A stretch of DNA of 64,000 nt from RGIG995 sp045542115. GTDB lineage: Bacteria; Bacillota; Clostridia; Oscillospirales; UBA644. The position numbers were made by a program, and so were the translations under genes. Below the pieces are notes generated by a model. That model saw nothing but the letters and a program-made list of their open reading frames with translations. It was not told the origin of the DNA and ran no database searches. Below are positions 59,407 through 64,000 of the stretch, piece by piece. The stretch's first letter is position 1, and every line of letters starts with the position of its first letter. The stretch covers positions 1-64,000 of the forward strand of contig JAZQKK010000001.1 of assembly GCA_045542115.1 (NCBI GenBank). Direction: 5' to 3'.

Positions 59407-59736
59407 TTCAGTTTCGCAGCAGAGGGAACAGGGGTCTTTTCCGCTCCGTTTTGCCGTTTTGAGGGGTGTTCCTATTACGGTCTTGGACCGTTTTAAGGAA
59501 GAACAGTCTTTCGAGACGTGATATTTGGTTCCCTGTTCGGTGACGTAAACGATGGTATCGTCTTCCGGTTGAGGTTTTGTAGCTACATCGTTCCAGGGCT
59601 CTTTTTCATCCAATTCGATTCCGTGGGTTTTGAGAGAAACGGTTTGTCCTTCCCGGATGCCCAGCCACAATACGGCACCGATCGCCAATGCAAATACCAA
59701 TAAGATGCAGGCGCTCTGTAAAAATCTCCGGCTCAT
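59404..59736 (-). CDS. Small membrane-anchored protein with Cys-rich C-terminal module
   Basis: A 110-residue protein. One N-terminal membrane helix (FLQSACILLVFALAIGAVLWLGI) is followed by a polar linker and a C-terminal module VYVTEQGTKYHVSKDCSSLKRSK, then DPCSLCCETE. The pattern YHxxxC...PCxxC is the Ada-like metal-binding motif often found at the end of secreted nucleases and surface proteins. GGAGG precedes the ATG at 59736. It is coupled to the 33-residue upstream gene by a 4-bp overlap. Confidence 0.75.
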   Translation of the reverse strand: MSRRFLQSACILLVFALAIGAVLWLGIREGQTVSLKTHGIELDEKEPWNDVATKPQPEDDTIVYVTEQGTKYHVSKDCSSLKRSKTVIGTPLKTAKRSGKDPCSLCCETE

Positions 59737-59834
59737 TTCGATTCCTCCAAAGCCTCTTCTGCAATGATTCTGCGTTTGCTGTGCATTTCTTCCGAAATCC
59801 GTAGGAAACAGGGTTGATAATAGTTTTCTCTCAT
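59733..59834 (-). CDS. 33-residue protein coupled to the Cys-rich gene
   Basis: MRENYYQPCFLRISEEMHSK, then a short charged tail ending LEESK. AAGGTGG lies before the ATG at good spacing, and its TGA overlaps the next start (ATGA). Translational coupling supports a real gene. No family is recognised. The sequence 59835-59959 holds no other gene; I could not place a convincing promoter. Confidence 0.55.
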   Translation of the reverse strand: MRENYYQPCFLRISEEMHSKRRIIAEEALEESK

Positions 59835-59959
59835 TATGGACCACCTTGAATGATACGTTTTTTATATGATACAATATAAATTTGAAAATTATAAGAAATC
59901 TATTTGAATTCAAAGTGAAGAATAAGGAAAGAAATCGAATGAAATTTGTCTTAAATCAA

Positions 59960-59988
59960 TTGACAAAGGTCGAATAATGTGCTAAAAT
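59960..59988 (+). promoter_or_regulatory. Promoter of the second permease gene
   Basis: TTGACA, 17 nt, TAAAAT. Confidence 0.75.
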
Positions 59989-60016
59989 ACTCCTGTATTA
60001 ATATACGGGAGTATTT
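59985..60016 (+). promoter_or_regulatory. 32-bp palindrome over the transcription start
   Basis: AAATACTCC-TGTAT, TAAT, ATACG-GGAGTATTT gives two 14-base arms with one G-T pair. It overlaps the end of the -10 box, the predicted start and the GGGAG ribosome site of the permease gene. This is an operator, or part of a leader hairpin. Confidence 0.6.
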
Positions 60017-60022
60017 CATACT

Positions 60023-61150
60023 ATGAAATTGCCGAAGATTTTTCAATCCGTTTGGGGCTTTTTTTACCGGAATCCGGTGCTGTGTCTAGCGGGAGCGCTG
60101 GCGCTCGTCTCCGCAATTTTAGTTCCCCCGGACGCCCAATATCTGCAATATTTTGATTTCCGCACGCTGACCTGTCTGTTTTGCACGTTGGCGGTGATTT
60201 GTGCCTTGCAGGACATTCACTTCTTTACCATTCTCGCGGAACGTCTCGTAAAGCTGACAGGGAATTTGCGGATGGCGGTGTTTACCTTGGTGGTAATTAC
60301 GTTCTTAGGGTCGATGGTACTAGCCAACGATATGGCACTTTTGACCTTTTTACCCTTAGGATATACGATGCTGGTTTCTACGGACAATAAAAAATATATG
60401 GCAGTCGTCTTTATTTTGCAGAATATTTCTGCGAACCTGGGCGGAATGTTGACTCCCTTTGGGAATCCTCAGAACTTATATCTGTATTCCCGGTTTTCCA
60501 TTCCCACCGGGGAATTTATGAAAATAATGTTCCCTCCGTTTTTAATGGCGATTTTATTGCTGGGCGTTTGTTGCGTGTTTTTTCCCGGAAAGCCTCTGAC
60601 TCTTCGGGTGCAGACCCAGGGGGCGCTGTTGCGGAAAAGAAGCATCTTTTATTTGATTTTGTTTGCCTTTTCCGTGGCTATCGTGTTCCGCGTTTTCCCT
60701 TACTGGATCGGTCTTATTATCGTCCCTTTGGCTCTGTTTTTTGCCGACCGTAAGGCTCTGCGGGAGGTTGATTACGGTCTGCTGTTTACCTTCGTGTTCT
60801 TCTTTATTTTTGCCGGCAACCTGTCCCGTATCGACGTGGTTCGTACGGTTTTGTCCGGTTTGATGGAACGAGAGCCGTTGCTGGTTTCGGTCTTGTCCTG
60901 TCAGATGATCAGTAACGTGCCGTCCGCCGTGCTTCTGTCCAATTTCACCACCGATTACGCTCCCCTTCTTGTGGGAGTCAATCTGGGGGGGACGGGGACG
61001 CTTATCGCATCGTTGGCAAGCCTGATTACCTTCCGCAAGTATCGAAAATACGCTCCGGGGAATACGCTGAACTATATGCTGACCTTCTCGGCGTTTAATT
61101 TCGGATTTTTACTGGTTCTCACTGCGGTGGAATATTGGCTCCTGTCTTAA
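60023..61150 (+). CDS. ArsB/NhaD-like permease, second copy in window
   Basis: A 375-residue membrane protein with about 10 hydrophobic segments. Characteristic cores are VLANDMALLTFLPLG (about residues 94-108) and QMISNVPSAVLLSNF (about 294-308), the DN/SN re-entrant motifs of the ArsB/NhaD/CitMHS superfamily, with NISANLGGMLTPFGNPQN between them. It is shorter and diverged from the protein at 2997-4271. The substrate is unknown. The operator-like palindrome suggests induction. Confidence 0.85.
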   Translation: MKLPKIFQSVWGFFYRNPVLCLAGALALVSAILVPPDAQYLQYFDFRTLTCLFCTLAVICALQDIHFFTILAERLVKLTGNLRMAVFTLVVITFLGSMVLANDMALLTFLPLGYTMLVSTDNKKYMAVVFILQNISANLGGMLTPFGNPQNLYLYSRFSIPTGEFMKIMFPPFLMAILLLGVCCVFFPGKPLTLRVQTQGALLRKRSIFYLILFAFSVAIVFRVFPYWIGLIIVPLALFFADRKALREVDYGLLFTFVFFFIFAGNLSRIDVVRTVLSGLMEREPLLVSVLSCQMISNVPSAVLLSNFTTDYAPLLVGVNLGGTGTLIASLASLITFRKYRKYAPGNTLNYMLTFSAFNFGFLLVLTAVEYWLLS

Positions 61151-61262
61151 AAAAAACGGTCGTGTTTTTTTTGAATTTATGAATAATGAATGGAAAATAT
61201 TCATAAAACAAAGGGATAATTCCCGTAATTTTTACAAAATTATTACTTTTCTTCAATTACAC

Positions 61263-61291
61263 TTGCAAATTCTTTCATTTGGGTGTATAAT
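61263..61291 (+). promoter_or_regulatory. Promoter of serC-serA
   Basis: TTGCAA, 17 nt, TATAAT with TG before the -10. Confidence 0.8.
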
Positions 61292-61334
61292 CTATCTATT
61301 ATTGATTGCCGAAAGGCAGAAAAGGAGAAATGAT

Positions 61335-62411
61335 ATGAGAGTTTACAACTTCGCAGCCGGACCTTCTACCCTTCCTCTCGAAGTGCTGGAACAATGCCAG
61401 AAAGAAATGCTGGATTACAACGGCACCGGGATGAGCGTCGTGGAGATGTCTCACCGCTCAAAGCCCTTCCAGGCCGTGAACGACGAAGCGCAGTCATTGC
61501 TCCGTGAATTGATGAATATCCCTGAAAATTACTATGTCCTGTTCGTTCAGGGCGGTGCATCGCAACAGTTTGCCGCCGTTCCTCTGAACTTGATGAAGAA
61601 CAAAAAGGCCGATTACATCGTAACCGGTAACTTTGCAGGGAAAGCCCAGAAAGAGGCTGCAATTTACGGTGATGCTGCAATCGCCGCCTCTTCCAAGGAC
61701 AAGAATTTTACTTACATTCCCGACGTGGATAAGATCGCCTTCCGGGAAGGCATCGACTACGTTCACATCACGTCCAACAACACCATCTTCGGAACGAAGT
61801 ACAACAAATTCCCCGAAGTGGATTGTCTGGTTGCCGATATGTCTTCCAACATTTTGAGCGAACCTGTGGACGTTTCGAAGTTCGGGCTGATTTATGCCGG
61901 CGCTCAGAAGAATATCGCCCCGGCCGGGGTTACGCTGGTCGTCGTCCGCAAGGATTTGGTGGATGATCAGGAACCGTTGCCCTTCTGTCCCACGATGCTG
62001 AAATATTCCGTTCAGGCCAAGGAAAACAGTTTGTACAATACGCCCCCCTGCTACGGCATTTATATGTCGATGCTGATGTTCCGCTGGCTGAAAAAGATGG
62101 GCGGCGTGGCCGAAATGCAGAAGATCAACGAATACAAAGCCGGTCTTCTCTATGATTTCATTGACAACTCTTCCTTCTACACCAACCCCGTAGACGTGAA
62201 GGACCGTTCCATTATGAACGTTCCCTTCGTCACCGGTTCCGAAGAAATGGATGCCAAATTTGTAAAAGAAGCCGCTGCTTCCGGTCTGGTCTCCTTGAAG
62301 GGGCACCGTCTCGTCGGCGGGATGCGGGCTTCTATCTACAATTCGATGCCTGTGGACGGCGTAAAAGCCCTCATCGAATTTATGAAGAAATTTGAAATGG
62401 AGAATAAGTAA
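61335..62411 (+). CDS. serC: Phosphoserine aminotransferase
   Basis: A 358-residue class V PLP enzyme. It has NFAAGPSTLPLEVLEQCQKEMLDYNGTGMSVVEMSHRS at the N-terminus, FVQGGASQQFAAVPLNL, and the Schiff-base Lys in YAGAQKNIAPAG. It converts 3-phosphohydroxypyruvate to phosphoserine in serine synthesis. The start at 61335 follows AAAGGAG. It lies 3 nt before serA. Confidence 0.96.
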   Translation: MRVYNFAAGPSTLPLEVLEQCQKEMLDYNGTGMSVVEMSHRSKPFQAVNDEAQSLLRELMNIPENYYVLFVQGGASQQFAAVPLNLMKNKKADYIVTGNFAGKAQKEAAIYGDAAIAASSKDKNFTYIPDVDKIAFREGIDYVHITSNNTIFGTKYNKFPEVDCLVADMSSNILSEPVDVSKFGLIYAGAQKNIAPAGVTLVVVRKDLVDDQEPLPFCPTMLKYSVQAKENSLYNTPPCYGIYMSMLMFRWLKKMGGVAEMQKINEYKAGLLYDFIDNSSFYTNPVDVKDRSIMNVPFVTGSEEMDAKFVKEAAASGLVSLKGHRLVGGMRASIYNSMPVDGVKALIEFMKKFEMENK

Positions 62412-62414
62412 GCA

Positions 62415-63578
62415 ATGAAAGAGATTCTTACCCTCAACGCCATCAGCCCGAAGGCTGACGTAGCGTTCGACGATACTTATACCGTTGCAAGCGACGTTCA
62501 GAATCCCGTGGGGATTATGCTTCGTTCCTTCAATATGCACGAATACGACCTGCCCGCTGACGTTATCGCCGTAGCCCGTGCCGGTGCCGGTACGAACAAT
62601 ATTCCCTGCGATAAGTATGCGGAACAGGGCGTCGTGGTCTTTAATACCCCCGGTGCCAACGCCAACGCCGTCAAGGAATTGGTAATGGCCGCTCTCCTTC
62701 TCGGCTCTCGGAAGGTTGCCGAATCGATGGATTGGGTCAAGACCCTGAAAGGCAAAGGGGATGAAGTGGGCAAATTGGTAGAAAAAGGAAAGAGCCAATT
62801 TGTCGGCCCCGAAATCACCGGTAAGACGTTGGGTATCATTGGGCTTGGCGCCATCGGTGCACGGGTTGCCAACGCTGCCATCGCGCTTGGGATGGAAGTT
62901 GTCGGTTACGACCCCTACCTGTCGGTGGAAAGCGCTCTTTCGATGTCCCGTCACGTAGTGCGGGTCAACGATCTGGATACCTTGATTAAGACTTCCGATT
63001 ATATCACCTTGCACGTTCCTCTGTTGAAGGACAACAAAGGCTTTATTAACGACGATATGATTGCCAAGATGAAGGACGGAGTCGTGATTATCAACGCCGC
63101 CCGGGGTGAATTGGTGGACAACGCCGCCATTCTCGCCGCCACCAAGTCCGGCAAGGTTTCCCGTTACGTTACCGATTTCCCCAACGACGCTCTCATCGGG
63201 GAAGAAAATATCGTTTGCATCCCCCACCTGGGCGCTTCCACGCCCGAAGCGGAAGACAACTGTGCTGTAATGGCCGCCAAGCAGTTGGTGGATTATATTG
63301 AAAACGGGAATATTGTGAACAGCGTCAACTACCCCGCCTGCTCCTGTCCCCGTGCCGGGGCGATGCGGATTGCCGTGCATCACCTCAATCAGCAGAATAT
63401 GATTGCCCAGATGACTACGCTTCTGGCCGCCGAAGGGGTCAACATTGAAAACCTGCTGAATAAGAGCAAGGGCAATTATGCTTACACCATCATCGATACC
63501 AATACCCACGTTTCTCAGCATACCGTGGATGCGATGAAGGCTCTCGACGGTGTCGTTCGCGTTCGCGTGATTCACTAA
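62415..63578 (+). CDS. serA: D-3-phosphoglycerate dehydrogenase
   Basis: A 387-residue 2-hydroxyacid dehydrogenase of the short SerA type with a C-terminal ACT domain (AEGVNIENLLNKSKGNYAYTIID). The NAD site is LGIIGLGAIGARVANAAIALG, catalytic residues lie in NAARGELVD (Arg) and the Glu/His pair near ENIVCIPHLGAST. With serC it makes phosphoserine; serB is not in the window. Confidence 0.96.
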   Translation: MKEILTLNAISPKADVAFDDTYTVASDVQNPVGIMLRSFNMHEYDLPADVIAVARAGAGTNNIPCDKYAEQGVVVFNTPGANANAVKELVMAALLLGSRKVAESMDWVKTLKGKGDEVGKLVEKGKSQFVGPEITGKTLGIIGLGAIGARVANAAIALGMEVVGYDPYLSVESALSMSRHVVRVNDLDTLIKTSDYITLHVPLLKDNKGFINDDMIAKMKDGVVIINAARGELVDNAAILAATKSGKVSRYVTDFPNDALIGEENIVCIPHLGASTPEAEDNCAVMAAKQLVDYIENGNIVNSVNYPACSCPRAGAMRIAVHHLNQQNMIAQMTTLLAAEGVNIENLLNKSKGNYAYTIIDTNTHVSQHTVDAMKALDGVVRVRVIH

Positions 63579-63600
63579 TCGAAAAAAATCCTATAAAATC

Positions 63601-63643
63601 AACACTCCCAGCAGATTTTATTCTGTTGGGAGTGTTCTTTTTT
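63601..63643 (+). terminator. Terminator of serC-serA
   Basis: AACACTCCCAGCAG and CTGTTGGGAGTGTT arms (one G-T pair) with a T run. Confidence 0.9.
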
Positions 63644-63663
63644 AATCCGTTTTGGTTTGGAAA

Positions 63664-63711
63664 TCAGCGTCCTTTGAATATTTCAAGGGCAATCAGTACG
63701 TTTTGTTTCAT
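63664..63711 (-). pseudogene. 15-codon start fragment of a lost gene
   Basis: MKQNVLIALEIFKGR then TGA, preceded by a strong AAGGAGA site inside the end of the FGGY-kinase remnant. It looks like the first codons of a gene that once followed the kinase and was cut off by deletion. Confidence 0.35.
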
Positions 63712-63905
63712 TGCAATCTCCTTCTGTTAAGGGGCGGACTGCTTTGTACAGACGACGGTAAGGCCCATAGATGGTTTGATACAAATCCCGTTGCTCTCCC
63801 GGGAAAATGTGTTTCTCCGGTCAGATGAAGTACTTGCCGGCGGTCTGCAAATCCGGATAGATTCCTATTGCAACTTCCACCAGCATCGCCGTGCCCGCCG
63901 CTCCT
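63683..63905 (-). pseudogene. C-terminal remnant of an FGGY carbohydrate kinase
   Basis: The minus strand reads GAAGTAMLVEVAIGIYPDLQ, then TAGKYFI, an in-frame TGA, PEKHIFPGEQRDLYQTIYG and PYRRLYKAVRPL. This matches the end of xylulokinase/fuculokinase-type enzymes (LGAALLAGVGxGxY, later YxxLYxxYRxLYPALKPL). There is no upstream catalytic domain in the window and one internal stop, so the gene is dead unless the sequence resumes beyond 64000. Confidence 0.6.
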
Positions 63906-63970
63906 CTGTATGAGAACGGAAAAATTATCGGATATTTGATGTTCGGACAGGTGGGAAGCGGCAGTAACCG
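63890..63970 (+). pseudogene. Fragment of a PocR-type sensor domain of an AraC-family regulator
   Basis: The plus strand reads SIAVPAAPLYENGKIIGYLM then FGQVGSGSNRTALTGN and a stop. It resembles the PocR ligand-binding domain (APxYxNGKIIGYLMFGQV). No start codon or DNA-binding domain is visible. It abuts the kinase remnant on the opposite strand, so the region is a deletion scar. It may extend past the window end. Confidence 0.45.
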
Positions 63971-64000
63971 AACGGCGTTGACCGGGAATTGACTGCCGTC

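Noticed and set aside
61494..63575. 693-codon antisense frame opposite serC-serA
   Set aside because: Covers both genes exactly in antisense with His/Gly/Asn-rich content; no start signals.

Overview
The window looks like a chromosomal segment of an anaerobic Clostridia-type member of the Bacillota, plausibly an uncultured gut Oscillospiraceae/Ruminococcaceae relative. The basis is base composition near 50 percent GC by eye, strong AGGAG ribosome sites, near-consensus TTGACA-17-TATAAT promoters almost everywhere, a T-box leader before thrS, an mreBCD-pbp2-minD-mgsA cluster, a class Ic aspartate aminotransferase beside asnS, and a sortase-type NPKTS surface protein. No phage, IS element or CRISPR array was seen. 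Most of the window is ordinary core genome broken by small accessory patches.

Layout. 0-0.4 kb: end of an rRNA operon (5S, tRNA-Glu, tRNA-CAT). 0.5-9 kb: single-gene units (phosphoribosyltransferase-like protein, MATE pump, ArsB/NhaD-like permease, GDPD, a PfkB kinase fused to an AraC domain and followed by a dead nucleoside hydrolase, a membrane XRE protein, GNAT, a Fur-family regulator with a perfect 7-1-7 box). 9-22 kb: repeat surface protein, hflX, tRNA-Pro, YgiQ radical SAM, ftsK, zapA/U32 protease, aspartate aminotransferase, asnS. 22-30 kb: two-component system, maf, mreBCD, pbp2, a lone minD and an MgsA homologue that has lost its catalytic residues. This is the cell-shape and division block. 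30-39 kb: hisS, aspS and a Gld-like ABC export/auxiliary operon. 39-45 kb: thrS under a threonine T-box, a PHP phosphoesterase, and a tandemly duplicated amidohydrolase unit in which one partner gene has decayed. 45-50 kb: tRNA-Leu whose 3' end is duplicated around a large palindrome, a Bcr-type ABC pair, a polysaccharide deacetylase, rsmG, a Nudix hydrolase and a small HTH gene. 50-58.6 kb: a sugar island (DeoR, GH20 hexosaminidase, zinc dehydrogenase, 1-phosphofructokinase type kinase, AraC, L-fucose isomerase, SGNH hydrolase). 58.7-59.4 kb: a promoter-to-terminator transcript of about 690 nt without a normal gene. 59.4-63.6 kb: small secreted Cys protein, second permease, serC-serA. 63.65-64 kb: gene remnants.

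The most unusual item is the 58.7-59.4 kb transcript. It carries four consecutive mini-ORFs (6, 6, 6 and 12 codons). Each has a Shine-Dalgarno sequence held in the 3' arm of a small hairpin, and each stop codon runs directly into a hairpin opened by GGG. I could not assign it to a known RNA class. Second is the catalytically disarmed MgsA homologue in the shape cluster. Third is the 87-bp branched palindrome inside the duplicated tRNA-Leu 3' end.
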